44,314 nt of DNA from an uncultured Erysipelotrichaceae bacterium. GTDB taxonomy: Bacteria; Bacillota_I; Bacilli_A; RFN20; CAG-826. Below the pieces are notes generated by a model. That model had not been told where the DNA came from and searched no databases. It saw nothing but the letters and a program-made list of their open reading frames with translations. Within the stretch, counting starts at the first letter, position 1, and each line of letters opens with the position of its first letter. The translations under genes and the position numbers were made by a program. Shown one piece after another: positions 1 through 9,091 of this stretch. Location: NCBI GenBank assembly GCA_902799855.1, contig CADCCA010000004.1, forward strand, positions 1-44,314, given 5' to 3'.

Positions 1-28
1 CCCCAATCCCCAATCCCCAATCCCCAAT
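1..28. repeat. Telomere-like CCCCAAT x4
   Basis: Four perfect tandem copies of CCCCAAT begin at the first base. The C-rich strand is 5' at the left end, the polarity of a ciliate chromosome end. Ciliate telomeres are C4A2- or C4A4-type; I recall, but cannot verify here, the 7-mer C4A2T from rumen ciliates. Nothing like it recurs in the window, and bacterial chromosomes do not end this way. Confidence 0.7.
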
Positions 29-770
29 AAAATTAAAATAAATAAATAAAATTAAAATAAATAAATAAAATTAAAAAAAATAAATAAAATTAAAAAAAAT
101 AAATAAAATAAAAAATAAATAAAATTAAAAAAATAATAATTGATAAATAACAAAAATATAAAATAAAAAAAATAAATAAATATAGAAAAATTTTTGATTG
201 CCATAAATTAAATTGTTTTATAAATTTAATATTAATTAATTTTCTTTTTTCGGATATCTAAATTTTTTATAAACATTTTAACATTTGACTAATCCAAATT
301 TTTGATTTACATCATCAATTTCCGTTATTTTGTCCATGTAAAAAATAATTAAATTTTTATTTATATATTTCGATTAATATCAATAATAAAAAATTGATTT
401 AAACATTTGAATATAAGTTTGTTCCCGCATAAAGATGAGTCATGTTATTAATTTTTAAATATAAATAACGGACTTTATAGCAGGAGAGGTCTTTTGAACA
501 TATATTATTTTTGGTTACAGAGGAGGAATGTCGGTATAAGTCATTTTGTGGTTCTTTATGAGAAACTATTATCTACTAGGTTAATAGAATTGTCTTTAAT
601 TGAAATAGAATTTTTTTTTATGGATCATATTCGATTAAGTTCGCATATTTATTTATTACTTCTACATATTTGCTTTCTTTGAATAAAGCTTAGGCCTTTC
701 ATTTTGCTGAATTTATTTCTCAAAATGCTGTTTCGATTTTGTTAATATTTCATCTACTATTCCTTATTAT
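29..770. other. AT-rich non-genic stretch, probably ciliate subtelomere
   Basis: The first ~450 bases are almost pure A/T, with repeated AAATAAATAAAATTAAA-like runs, and the rest is only slightly richer in GC. I see no credible bacterial gene, RNA gene or terminator. A 62-codon frame at 494-682 with a TTG start is judged chance. The composition contrasts sharply with the intergenic DNA beyond position 1300. Confidence 0.5.
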
Positions 771-1295
771 TCATAGAATAATTTTCATATGTCTGATTTT
801 GAGTTATTAGAAGTGCAAGAGGGAAAAAATACTGAGTGGTAAGGGTATATTAGATGGAGTAGCAGTAAGTCCTGTTTAAGTTCCTGTTGCACCTTAACCT
901 AATAAATTAATATCGATGGCTCCGGCTGCATTATATAATTCGTATGTATTTTTTTCCAATGTTTGAGCTGTTGCTATTGATTGAATTTGACCAAAATCTT
1001 GAGCATTTGCATTTGTATAAAAAAATTATAAGGCTTCAGTAATTGAAATAATTTGACCTAATACAGAAGGTAAACCATATACTTCAACCTGATTCCAATT
1101 AGTTTCAGCGCCCATAGAAAATAAGGCAATTAAATTGATTAATAAAACTAAAACCGCTGTTACTAAAGAAGAAATACGGATTTTGTATAACAAAGAATAT
1201 TTGATTCTAATAACATCAGTTTTGTTAAGATGACTATTCTTAATAGTTAAAGATGGCGAAAGGAACGCTAAATTGCTATTGTTGTTTTTCTTCAT
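771..1295 (-). CDS. Putative ciliate gene fragment with TAA read as sense
   Basis: Read leftward from 1295, the frame has one hydrophobic segment (ISSLVTAVLVLLINLIALF, roughly residues 42-60) and then a Gln/Ala/Asn/Thr-rich tail. It stops at TAA (1026-1028) in the standard code. If TAA is read as glutamine, the same frame continues through four more TAA codons (LLG-Q-GATGT-Q-TGLT and HF-QQ-LK) and ends at TGA (771-773), with no TAG. Total would be about 174 residues. Several ciliates reassign TAA/TAG to Gln. Together with the telomere-like end, this suggests eukaryotic DNA. The true 5' end is unknown because the junction with bacterial DNA lies close to 1295-1310. I recognise no family. A decayed bacterial gene is the alternative. 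Confidence 0.4.
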
Positions 1296-1310
1296 GCGAT
1301 TATTATAGCA

Positions 1311-1340
1311 AAAATAAAAGAGACTTTGTGAAAAAGTCTC
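1311..1340 (-). terminator. Rho-independent terminator of mscL
   Basis: GAGACTTT (1320-1327) pairs with AAAGTCTC (1333-1340). Read leftward, the stem is followed by a TTTTATTT tract. It lies 21 bases past the mscL stop and marks the left limit of clearly bacterial sequence. Confidence 0.75.
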
Positions 1341-1361
1341 GATTATATTTTATTTTTTTGA

Positions 1362-2027
1362 TTATTTATTCTTTTTTGCTGGTTCTTTCTTTTCGGCTTT
1401 TGGAGCTGGAGCATTTTGTGCTTCTAAAAGTTCAGCAATGCGTTTGAGATAATCAATTTCTTTTGGTTCTGGTTCTTTTTCTTCTTCAGGAACTGGTCTT
1501 TCTTCTGGATGTTTTTGCCAGTAAGCTTCTTGTGCTTTCGCTTTGAGTTCGTCTCTCTTTCTTGCCATGGAGTTACTGACCTTAACGATAATGAATAAGA
1601 CGATAGCGATAATAATGAAGCTGATAACTGCTGTAATTAAAGCACCCCAGTTTAAGACTGGTGCGGTGGAGAAAATGTACTTGCCACCATATTTGGTGTA
1701 AATACCATTAATAGTTGCAGCGCCATATGTGTTGCATAAATCAAGGTATTCAGCCATTGATAATTGCATTTTGGCTTCTGCAATTGTTGATTGAACAGCT
1801 TTCAATGCACTGGTTGCTGTTGGAGTATCGATTCTTGTAACGAAGCCAGCTAAGCCACCAGGGAGTGCGGCTGTACACAAACTTAACAAAATGTTGACAA
1901 GAGCGTTGACGATTGCACTGAACGCGCCGCCAATAACTACGCCAACGGCAAGCATTAAAGCATTACCACGATTAATAAATTCTTTAAATTCGGCCCATAA
2001 GCCAAGGCCTTTTTTCTTTTTTGCCAT
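1362..2027 (-). CDS. mscL: Large-conductance mechanosensitive channel MscL
   Basis: Homopentameric membrane channel that opens under membrane tension to release solutes during hypo-osmotic shock. The N-terminus (LWAEFKEFINRGNALMLAVG) is the classic MscL amphipathic helix leading into TM1, followed by the VVIGGAFSAIVNALV pore-helix pattern. TM2 is WGALITAVISFIIIAIVLF. The protein has 221 residues, against about 120-150 for typical MscL. The extra length is in the periplasmic loop between the helices (about 80 residues) and in a Glu/Lys/Pro-rich tail ending in a cytoplasmic-bundle-like helix (IDYLKRIAELLEAQN). The start is preceded by AAAGGAAA about 9 bases upstream. It is transcribed alone, away from the metallo-hydrolase. 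Confidence 0.93.
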   Translation of the reverse strand: MAKKKKGLGLWAEFKEFINRGNALMLAVGVVIGGAFSAIVNALVNILLSLCTAALPGGLAGFVTRIDTPTATSALKAVQSTIAEAKMQLSMAEYLDLCNTYGAATINGIYTKYGGKYIFSTAPVLNWGALITAVISFIIIAIVLFIIVKVSNSMARKRDELKAKAQEAYWQKHPEERPVPEEEKEPEPKEIDYLKRIAELLEAQNAPAPKAEKKEPAKKNK

Positions 2028-2143
2028 ATTATGTATTTCCTTTCGAAACTACATTTATCGTAAAACATTTATTTTTAAAAAACAATTATCTAACATTCAT
2101 AAGAATAATTTTGTAGACTAATAGTGATAGGTAGGAAATAAAA

Positions 2144-2773
2144 ATGAGCAAATTAATTTACTTAGGTCATTCTTCTTTTTTGATTAAATCTAATAATTAT
2201 TCTCTAGTGGTGGATCCTTACCAAAACGGTAGTGTTCCTAATTTAAGATTTCCAAAAATCGAAGAAGTAGATAAAGTTATTTGCTCTCATGAACATAGTG
2301 ACCATAACGCTAGAGAAATGGTCAAAATAAAGGCAAATCCAAGAGAAGTTATAGTCACTTCTATTAGAGTACCTCATGACCATGAAAACGGCGCTAAACG
2401 CGGATTTAACAATGTTAATATCTTTGATGTTGATGGCTTTAAAGTGGTGCATTTAGGCGACACGGGATGTGTTTTGGATGAGAAAACATTAGAACCAATC
2501 AAAAACTGCGATGTCTTATTAGCCCCAATCAATGGCTTCTTTACCATTGGCCCAAATGAATTAAAAACTATCGCTAATATTGTTAAACCAAGAATTCTTA
2601 TTCCAATGCATTATTTCATGGAAAAATATCAAAGTGGCTATCAAGATGGTTATATGATTGATACATTCTTAAAACTATTCCCAGATTTTGAATATCTAAA
2701 GAATGAGGAATTAGATTTAGATCAATATAAAGAATTTAAAGGCGTTCTTATCTTTGATAAATACTTACAATAG
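2144..2773 (+). CDS. Metallo-beta-lactamase-fold hydrolase (UlaG/COG2220-like)
   Basis: Cytoplasmic metal-dependent hydrolase of 209 residues. The fold start is LIYLGHSSFLI and the metal motif is CSHEHSDHN (HxHxDH form). Later metal ligands lie in VHLGDTG and IPMHYF. No signal peptide. The family includes UlaG-type lactonases and the UPF0173 proteins; the substrate here cannot be told. AGGTAGGA lies just upstream of the start. Its last nine bases overlap the 3' end of the convergent lipoprotein gene, so there is no room for a separate terminator between them. Confidence 0.85.
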   Translation: MSKLIYLGHSSFLIKSNNYSLVVDPYQNGSVPNLRFPKIEEVDKVICSHEHSDHNAREMVKIKANPREVIVTSIRVPHDHENGAKRGFNNVNIFDVDGFKVVHLGDTGCVLDEKTLEPIKNCDVLLAPINGFFTIGPNELKTIANIVKPRILIPMHYFMEKYQSGYQDGYMIDTFLKLFPDFEYLKNEELDLDQYKEFKGVLIFDKYLQ

Positions 2774-3847
2774 ATAATAATCCAAGAAAGCATTTAATAT
2801 TGGACCATGATATTTAGCGGCGTCGCTTTGTAACCAATAGTAAGCGCCGCTTTTTGTTTGCATCACGGAGTTATCTTTAATTGGCATGTTTTTAATCACG
2901 CCATTCACTTTGCTATCTTTTAAATAGGAAAGATGATTTAATCTCTCTTCTGAATAATACGATTCTGAGATATAGAATGAGCCATCTTCTTTCTTACTAA
3001 CTTCATCATTAAAGAAGACAGTCGCATCCTTTAAAACATCCTTTTCATAATACTGAATAGTGGGTACAACGCCATTTTGATAACCGAATACTTCGTTTTT
3101 AGAAGATAATCCATAGCGGTCTTTTACCCCTTGGTAAAGGGCTTTTTCATCTTCAGTTGCAGTCTCACTCCTTGCTAAATCATAAAGATTTTGCATATCA
3201 AAAATCCAAATGTTTTTAGAAATATCGTGTTCATTGATGTAGGGTATTATGTAATTAGGAATAACATAGTTACAATCTCCACATCCATTTCTAACAAAAG
3301 CGACGATAGATTGATCGTTTTTATTAAGGTTTTCTTTAAGAAAATCATCATCTACATAATAAGCATTTGGTTTTGTAATAAACTTATGGACTCTTTCATT
3401 CATAATATCAGCGTCTTTAAATAGTGATTCATCTTTATTATTCTTATAAGAATATACCGCTAATTTCTTCTGACCTTTAAAGATATATAAATAAGGTTCG
3501 CTTTCTTTGGTTTTTGCAATATTTAAGTTAGAAACTGATTCATTTTGTCCTTGTGCGTCATATAAATAAACACATTCATGATAGGTATTCATATATGAAA
3601 CGATAATGTTTTGATAGGTTTGCCAGCATAAACAATCATCACTATAAAGACCTTGATAGACTGCTAACATGAAGGTTTCATTGTTATCTGCTTTTGTTTT
3701 AAGTTCTACATTATCAAGCACTTTTAAAGAATTGAGATCTTGATTAATATAGGTCCCAAAAGTTAAATGAGCTTTGCTATTTGAGCAGCCTGTTAATAAG
3801 CCAAAAGATAAGGGAATAAGCAATAAAACTAAACGAGATTTCTTCAT
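2765..3847 (-). CDS. Lipoprotein with thioredoxin-like CxxC motif
   Basis: A 360-residue exported protein. The signal peptide ends in a lipobox (SFGLLTGC), so it should be anchored to the outer face of the membrane. A thioredoxin-like active site, FVRNGCGDCNYVIPNYI, has its cysteines at residues 189 and 192, consistent with a disulfide or thiol redox role. The N-terminal half has no recognised domain. The start lies 9 bases downstream of a good -10 box and has no Shine-Dalgarno, so the message is probably leaderless. The function is inferred only from the CxxC region. Confidence 0.75.
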   Translation of the reverse strand: MKKSRLVLLLIPLSFGLLTGCSNSKAHLTFGTYINQDLNSLKVLDNVELKTKADNNETFMLAVYQGLYSDDCLCWQTYQNIIVSYMNTYHECVYLYDAQGQNESVSNLNIAKTKESEPYLYIFKGQKKLAVYSYKNNKDESLFKDADIMNERVHKFITKPNAYYVDDDFLKENLNKNDQSIVAFVRNGCGDCNYVIPNYIIPYINEHDISKNIWIFDMQNLYDLARSETATEDEKALYQGVKDRYGLSSKNEVFGYQNGVVPTIQYYEKDVLKDATVFFNDEVSKKEDGSFYISESYYSEERLNHLSYLKDSKVNGVIKNMPIKDNSVMQTKSGAYYWLQSDAAKYHGPILNAFLDYYLL

Positions 3848-3856
3848 TGTGTTCTT

Positions 3857-3885
3857 ATTGTAAGTGAAAAAATACTTGTGCGCAA
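3857..3885 (-). promoter_or_regulatory. Promoter of the CxxC lipoprotein gene
   Basis: On the minus strand, TTGCGC (3885-3880), a 17-base spacer and TACAAT (3862-3857). The expected start point falls 3-4 bases before the ATG. A second TGCGCA (3891-3896) sits just upstream of the -35, which could be an operator. Confidence 0.55.
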
Positions 3886-3896
3886 GCGTATGCGCA

Positions 3897-4156
3897 TAAA
3901 CCTAATAAAATACCCCCTAAAAATAGCCTTAAAAAACGCTCAAAAAATCGTTTCAAAAAATCAATCAAAAAACAAAGCGAAAAAATTAACAAAAAAATTA
4001 ACGAAAAATTGAAACGAAAATCGCTATGAAAAAGCAAAGAAAAATTAAGCGAAAAACTCAAAAGGCAAAAAATCAAAAAAGTAAGACTATATCTAATAAA
4101 AAATAAAAATTGATTTTTTCAAAATCCCCCCTCAAAAAAATTTTCAAAAAAAATGT
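3897..4156. other. A-tract-rich intergenic region
   Basis: About 260 bases with repeated A4-A8 runs separated by short GC-containing words on the plus strand. The phased A-runs suggest intrinsically bent DNA upstream of the polyamine operon. A 73-codon leftward frame here starts at TTG, lacks a ribosome site and encodes only F/L-rich low-complexity sequence. I do not call it a gene. Confidence 0.4.
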
Positions 4157-4185
4157 TTGTTTTTTGTTTAATTTTTATATATATT
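4157..4185 (+). promoter_or_regulatory. Candidate potABCD promoter
   Basis: TTGTTT (4157-4162), 17 bases, TATATT (4180-4185), about 50 bases before potA. The AT-rich context makes chance matches likely, but spacing and position are right. Confidence 0.45.
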
Positions 4186-4237
4186 TTTTGCGTGATTTTT
4201 TAGTAAGGAAAATCATTGAGGAAAGGTAGGGGGAAAT

Positions 4238-5749
4238 ATGAGTAAAGAAAATTGCATAATCTCTTTGCAAGGTGTTACCAAAGTTTTCGATGGTACAACC
4301 GTAGTAGAAAATTTCAATCTTGATATCACAAAAGGTGAATTCGTCACATTCTTAGGACCATCTGGTTGTGGTAAGACAACAACACTAAGAATGATCGCTG
4401 GTTTTGAACTCCCAACAAGCGGTGTCATTTTACTCAATGGTCAAGATATTTCCTTACTTCCTCCATATAAAAGACCAATTAACACAGTCTTCCAAAGATA
4501 CGCGCTATTCGCGCATTTAAATATTTATAACAACATCGCTTTTGGCTTAAAGCTTAAAAAGATTCCTTACGAAACAACTGATAAGAAAGGTAACACTGTT
4601 ACTAAGTTCCGTCATTTAACAAAGCAAGAAATTCAAGAGAAGGTTAAAAGAGCGTTAAAAGTCGTTGACCTTGAAGGCTTTGAAAAAAGAGATATTTCCA
4701 CCCTTTCTGGTGGTCAACAACAACGTATCGCGATTGCGCGTGCTATCGTTAACGAACCTGAAATTCTTCTTCTTGATGAACCATTAGGCGCTCTTGACTT
4801 AAAGATGAGAAAAGAAATGCAACTCGAACTTAAAGCGATGCATAAACAATTAGGTATCACCTTCATCTATGTCACCCATGACCAAGAAGAAGCTTTAACT
4901 ATGTCCGATACAATCGTCGTCATGAACGATGGCGAAATCCAACAAGTCGGTAAGCCAAAAGAAATCTACGACGAACCAAACAATGCCTTTGTCGCTGACT
5001 TCATCGGTGAATCTAACATCTATACTGGCACCATGGCGAAAGATAACAAAGTGAGATTCTTAAATAAATACTGGGATGCTGATCCAGTTGATTTTGGTAA
5101 ATTCCAAGTCAATGAAAAGGTCGATGTTGTCGTGAGACCAGAAGACTTTATCCTCAGTAAAGCTGGTAGTGGTATTGTCGATGGTGTTGTGACCTCTAAG
5201 ATTTTCAAAGGTATGCACTATGAATACATCATCAATGTTGGTAAATCCGAAGTCATCGTGCAATCAACTTCTGAATTAGAAGAAGGTATCACCATTGGCT
5301 TAAACGTTGAACCAGTTAATATTCAAATTATGAAAAAGCCATTCGTTTCTAACTTCTATGATGGCTATATCACCAAAGATTACAAAGTCGAATTCGCTAA
5401 TGCGGAATTTAATGTTGATATTTTGCCTTTATTCCCAGGTGCTTCATTGAACGAAGATGAAATCCTTGTCGATGAAAAAGGTAATGAAATTGAAGTTACA
5501 GATATGGAAGTTAACGTCGAAGTTCCATTTGACGCGATTACTATTTCCGATGATCCAGATGCTAGTGATATTCACGGTAATATCATTTCATTAATCTATT
5601 TAGGCGACCACTATGAAATTATGGTCAGAACTGAAGAAGAGGAAGACTTCATCCTTAATACACCAGACTTATGGAACGAAAACGACCATGTCAGTGTCAT
5701 TATTGATAAGTCTCAAATCCATCTTTCTCGTAAAGGAGCGAAAAAATAA
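4238..5749 (+). CDS. potA: Spermidine/putrescine ABC transporter ATP-binding protein PotA
   Basis: ATPase subunit of the PotABCD polyamine importer, on the cytoplasmic face. Walker A is GPSGCGKTT (residues 40-48), the signature is LSGGQQQR (about 157-164) and Walker B is ILLLDEP (about 176-182), followed by the H-loop in YVTHDQEE. An insertion of about 20 residues ([13 protein letters not shown] region) precedes the helical domain. At 503 residues it is about 130 longer than usual PotA. After the normal TOBE region ([10 protein letters not shown] to VNIQIM) comes a second, similar one ([10 protein letters not shown] to KSQIHL). The start has AGGTAGGGGG just upstream. First gene of a tight four-gene operon. 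Confidence 0.95.
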   Translation: MSKENCIISLQGVTKVFDGTTVVENFNLDITKGEFVTFLGPSGCGKTTTLRMIAGFELPTSGVILLNGQDISLLPPYKRPINTVFQRYALFAHLNIYNNIAFGLKLKKIPYETTDKKGNTVTKFRHLTKQEIQEKVKRALKVVDLEGFEKRDISTLSGGQQQRIAIARAIVNEPEILLLDEPLGALDLKMRKEMQLELKAMHKQLGITFIYVTHDQEEALTMSDTIVVMNDGEIQQVGKPKEIYDEPNNAFVADFIGESNIYTGTMAKDNKVRFLNKYWDADPVDFGKFQVNEKVDVVVRPEDFILSKAGSGIVDGVVTSKIFKGMHYEYIINVGKSEVIVQSTSELEEGITIGLNVEPVNIQIMKKPFVSNFYDGYITKDYKVEFANAEFNVDILPLFPGASLNEDEILVDEKGNEIEVTDMEVNVEVPFDAITISDDPDASDIHGNIISLIYLGDHYEIMVRTEEEEDFILNTPDLWNENDHVSVIIDKSQIHLSRKGAKK

Positions 5750-5751
5750 AA

Positions 5752-6594
5752 ATGGCTACTCAAACACGTAGACGTTTTAGATTTAACTTTAGGGGCAGTT
5801 TATGCATGCCTTTTGCTGTTTTCATGCTCCTATTTGTTATTTTCCCGCTTGCGTTAATCATCTATTTTGCGTTCACTGATAGCTCAGGTCATCTCTATTT
5901 AGATAACTGGGGTAAGATTTTCACCGATGGTACTAAGTGGTTAGTTATTGGAAGAACATTCTTAATTGCGTTCTTAACTACCTTCTTCTGTATTCTTATC
6001 GCTTATCCAATTGCCTTTATCTTATCCAATAGCAAAATTAACAAAAATAAGGTACTCGTGTATCTATTTATCCTCCCAATGTGGGTGAACTTCGTCTTAA
6101 GAACAATGGCCTTAAGAGATATGGTCAACTGGTTAACAAGCACCTTGTTCCAGTTCCAATTAACTTCTCAATACCCATTAGTGGGTGTTGTGGTTGGTAT
6201 GGTTTATGACTATTTACCATTCGCCATCCTTCCTTTATATAACCAAATGCTCAAGATGGACAAAAACCAAATTGAAGCTGCTGCTGATTTAGGCGCTAAT
6301 CCAACAAGAGTGTTCTTTAAAGTTATCGTTCCAATGACTGTTCCAGGTATTATCTCCGCGGCAACAATGACATTTATGCCAACCATGTCTTCATACGTTA
6401 TTGCCTACTATATGGGCAATGGCAAAATGTCAATCATTGGTACTGAAATTGAAAGCTATGCTGGCACAGGTCCAAATGGCTATAATCCAGCTTCCATCCT
6501 TTCTTTAGTCATGTTATTCATCATTGGCCTCTCCATTTTTGCAGAGAAATTACTCAACAAAAAAGAAGACGCTAGAAAGGGGGGTATATGGTAG
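5752..6594 (+). CDS. potB: Spermidine/putrescine ABC transporter permease PotB
   Basis: Integral membrane subunit of the polyamine importer; 280 residues with about six membrane segments. The EAA loop that docks on PotA is EAAADLGANPTRVFFKVIVP (about residues 180-199). It starts 2 bases after the potA stop, with AAAGGAG inside the end of potA, and overlaps potC by 7 bases, so translation is coupled. Confidence 0.93.
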   Translation: MATQTRRRFRFNFRGSLCMPFAVFMLLFVIFPLALIIYFAFTDSSGHLYLDNWGKIFTDGTKWLVIGRTFLIAFLTTFFCILIAYPIAFILSNSKINKNKVLVYLFILPMWVNFVLRTMALRDMVNWLTSTLFQFQLTSQYPLVGVVVGMVYDYLPFAILPLYNQMLKMDKNQIEAAADLGANPTRVFFKVIVPMTVPGIISAATMTFMPTMSSYVIAYYMGNGKMSIIGTEIESYAGTGPNGYNPASILSLVMLFIIGLSIFAEKLLNKKEDARKGGIW

Positions 6595-7523
6595 ATAATA
6601 GAGTTCTCTCCTTAGAAGAAACTAATCGCGCTTTAAAAAATAAAGCCGTCAAATCTAAAGCCAAACGCATCATTTGTTTAGCGGTGGTTTATTTTTTCTT
6701 AATTCTCATTTATTCCCCACTTATTTACATCACTATCTTTGCCTTTACTTCTGCTACCACAACTGGCAAATGGACAGGCTTTGATATGAAAGCTTTCCAA
6801 AACTTATTCAGCGCTAACAACTTCCATGGTGTAGAAATTTGGAACGCCACTCTTAACACAATGCTCGTCGCGGTTACCTCTGCTACATTATCTGTCTTAC
6901 TAGGTACATTAGGTGCGATTGGTATTTATTACAGCCGTAACAAATTATGGAAGAAATCCTTACAATTCATTAACCAAATCCCAATCGTTAATGCGGAAAT
7001 CGTTACTGCTTTATCACTCTGTGTCTTGTTCATCAGTGTGGCAAGATTAGAAACAAGTTTCTTCACTTTAGTGATTGGTCACATGATTCTTTCTCTTCCA
7101 TATGTCGTTTTATCTGTTTTGCCAAAACTCGAACAAATGGATCCTTCCTTATACGAAGCAGCGATGGACTTAGGCGCTACACAAAAACGTGCTTTATTAA
7201 CCGTCGTGGTGCCAGATATCCTTCCAGGTATCTTATCCGGCTTTATGCTCGCTGTCACTTTATCATTAGATGATTATGTCATCACAGCCTTTACCGCTCC
7301 TAAGGATGCTCTTTGGGAAGTGAGTGTTGGTTCTGAAACCATTTCTGAATTCAAAACGCTCTCAACTTACGTTGAAGGCACAATGAGACTCGGTATGCCA
7401 ATTGAACTTCGTTCATTTACGGCATTATTATTCGGTGTGATATTACTCGTCATGATTGGCATATATGTCAAGAATGGTGTGAATATGAGAAAACAAAAGA
7501 AATTGTTAAAAGGAGTAGATTAA
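6588..7523 (+). CDS. potC: Spermidine/putrescine ABC transporter permease PotC
   Basis: Second membrane subunit of the polyamine importer; 311 residues with about six membrane segments and an EAA loop EAAMDLGATQKRALLTVVVP. The start is chosen at 6588 because AAAGGGGGG lies just upstream. It overlaps potB by 7 bases. In several Mollicutes PotC is fused to PotD; here potD is a separate gene that starts 1 base after the potC stop. Confidence 0.93.
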   Translation: MVDNRVLSLEETNRALKNKAVKSKAKRIICLAVVYFFLILIYSPLIYITIFAFTSATTTGKWTGFDMKAFQNLFSANNFHGVEIWNATLNTMLVAVTSATLSVLLGTLGAIGIYYSRNKLWKKSLQFINQIPIVNAEIVTALSLCVLFISVARLETSFFTLVIGHMILSLPYVVLSVLPKLEQMDPSLYEAAMDLGATQKRALLTVVVPDILPGILSGFMLAVTLSLDDYVITAFTAPKDALWEVSVGSETISEFKTLSTYVEGTMRLGMPIELRSFTALLFGVILLVMIGIYVKNGVNMRKQKKLLKGVD

Positions 7524-7524
7524 T

Positions 7525-8841
7525 ATGAAATCTAGAAAATTACTTTTGCTTGCTGTCCCTATGATGGCGATGTCTGGTCTTACAGGCTGCAATGAAAAAT
7601 ATGACATTAAACTAGTCATCTATAACTGGGCTGATTACATCTATACTGGCAAAGATGAAGAGGGTAATGCTACTGGTAAAAGTACCATCACCTTATTCAA
7701 AGAATACTACAAAGAAAAATACGACAAGGTTGTCAAAGTCCAATATCGTACTTTCTCCACACCTGAAATCATGTATGGTCAAATCACTTCTGGTAGAATC
7801 AAACCAGACTTAATCTGCCCATCAGACTACATGATTCAAAAAATGGCGAACGAAGGTCTTTTGGAAAAGTTCTCCTATAACGAATCAACAGGTGAATACG
7901 GTGAATCCCTCCAAAACTTTGAAGATTATGGTTCTCCATTCATCAAAGAAAGATTCTCCAGTGTCAAATTAAACGACAATAATTCCTTCCTTACCTATGC
8001 CGTTCCTTATTTCTGGGGCACCATGGGTTTCACCTATGATCCAGATTACTTCAACGAAGAAGAAATCGGTACATGGGAAGCTCTTTGGAGCAAAGAAAAT
8101 AAATTCCAAAAGCAATTATCATTAAAAGACTCCATGAGAGATAGTTATGTCACTGCTATCTTCCACGTCTATAAAGATGAAATCGCTGCCTTAGATGAAT
8201 CTGCTGAAGATTACAATCAAAAATTAACCGCTATTTTCAATAGATGTGATGATGAAACTATTAAGAAAGTTGAAGCAGCCTTAAAAGAAGCGGCTGGTTC
8301 CACAGTTAACGCTTTCGAAGTTGATGAAGGTAAAAACGAAATCGTTAAAGGTACATATCACGCTAACCTCGCCTGGAGTGGTGATGCCATCTATGCGATG
8401 GATTCCGCTGAAGAAGGTGGCAAGAGATTGAACTATGCTCTTCCAAGCGAAGGCAGCAACGTTTGGTTCGATGGTTGGTGTATGCCAAAAGGCGCTCAAG
8501 TCGATGTCGCTGAAGAATTTGTTAACTTCGTTTCTAGACCTGAAATCGCTGCCTTAAACATGGATGCTGTTGGTTATACTTCCCCAATCGTTGGTGAAGA
8601 AATGTGGGATTTAGTGAATGAATGGTATGCCGCTGAAGACGATGAAGAAGACACATATGAAGTCGATTTATCCTTCTATTTCGGTGAAGAAGCCAAGATT
8701 AACATCCCAACAAGTGAAAAGGGTCGTCAATTTGACGCTCAATACCCAACAGAAGAAGTTTTAAAGAAATGCTGCATGATGAATGACTTTGGTTCACAAA
8801 CAGAAAAAGTCCAAGACATGTTCTTAAGAGTTAAAGCTTAA
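7525..8841 (+). CDS. potD: Spermidine/putrescine-binding lipoprotein PotD
   Basis: Extracellular solute-binding protein of the polyamine importer, 438 residues. The signal peptide ends in the lipobox SGLTGC, so it is lipid-anchored outside. The mature start, LVIYNWADYIY, is the hallmark of PotD/PotF proteins, and the later segments ICPSDYMIQKM and YFWGTMGFTYDP fit the family. An acidic insertion (AAEDDEEDTYEVD) lies near residue 370. AGGAG upstream. No strong terminator follows; a tRNA promoter starts 33 bases later. Confidence 0.93.
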   Translation: MKSRKLLLLAVPMMAMSGLTGCNEKYDIKLVIYNWADYIYTGKDEEGNATGKSTITLFKEYYKEKYDKVVKVQYRTFSTPEIMYGQITSGRIKPDLICPSDYMIQKMANEGLLEKFSYNESTGEYGESLQNFEDYGSPFIKERFSSVKLNDNNSFLTYAVPYFWGTMGFTYDPDYFNEEEIGTWEALWSKENKFQKQLSLKDSMRDSYVTAIFHVYKDEIAALDESAEDYNQKLTAIFNRCDDETIKKVEAALKEAAGSTVNAFEVDEGKNEIVKGTYHANLAWSGDAIYAMDSAEEGGKRLNYALPSEGSNVWFDGWCMPKGAQVDVAEEFVNFVSRPEIAALNMDAVGYTSPIVGEEMWDLVNEWYAAEDDEEDTYEVDLSFYFGEEAKINIPTSEKGRQFDAQYPTEEVLKKCCMMNDFGSQTEKVQDMFLRVKA

Positions 8842-8874
8842 TTATTAATAATAATAAAAAAATAATATTCGTGC

Positions 8875-8904
8875 TTGATAGAAGGTGTATTGCAGTGCTA
8901 TAAT
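8875..8904 (+). promoter_or_regulatory. Promoter of the Cys-Arg-Pro tRNA cluster
   Basis: TTGATA (8875-8880), 18 bases, TATAAT (8899-8904), 18 bases before tRNA-Cys. The three tRNAs share it and one downstream terminator. Confidence 0.75.
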
Positions 8905-8922
8905 ACACAACGCTGCAAGAAT

Positions 8923-8997
8923 GGTTCCTTAGCCAAGTTGGTAAGGCAATTGACTGCAACTCAATGATCATCGGTCCGAATCCGGTAGGAACCTCCA
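8923..8997 (+). tRNA. tRNA-Cys (GCA)
   Basis: Acceptor GGTTCCT pairs perfectly with AGGAACC; CCA is encoded. The anticodon stem ATTGA/TCAAT holds loop CTGCAAC, anticodon GCA. The T-loop reads TCCGAAT: position 55 is C where nearly all elongator tRNAs have T (pseudouridine). The T-stem ATCGG/CCGGT is intact. Confidence 0.93.
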
Positions 8998-9013
8998 TCT
9001 TCTAGCAACACAT

Positions 9014-9090
9014 GCGCCTCTAGCTCAACTGGATAGAGTGTCAGACTACGAATCTGGAGGTTACGAGTTCGATTCTTGTGAGGCGCGCCA
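9014..9090 (+). tRNA. tRNA-Arg (ACG)
   Basis: Acceptor GCGCCTC/GAGGCGC and encoded CCA. The anticodon loop CTACGAA gives ACG, the A34 (inosine) arginine tRNA that reads CGU/C/A. Sixteen bases after tRNA-Cys. Confidence 0.95.
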
Positions 9091-9091
9091 T

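Noticed and set aside
494..682. 62-codon plus-strand frame with AGGAGAGG just upstream of a TTG
   Set aside because: It lies in the AT-rich, probably ciliate segment, is hydrophobic low-complexity, and the ribosome-site match is expected by chance.
3855..4076. 73-codon leftward frame ending just before the CxxC lipoprotein gene
   Set aside because: TTG start, no ribosome site, F/L-rich translation of oligo-A DNA; it also covers the lipoprotein promoter.
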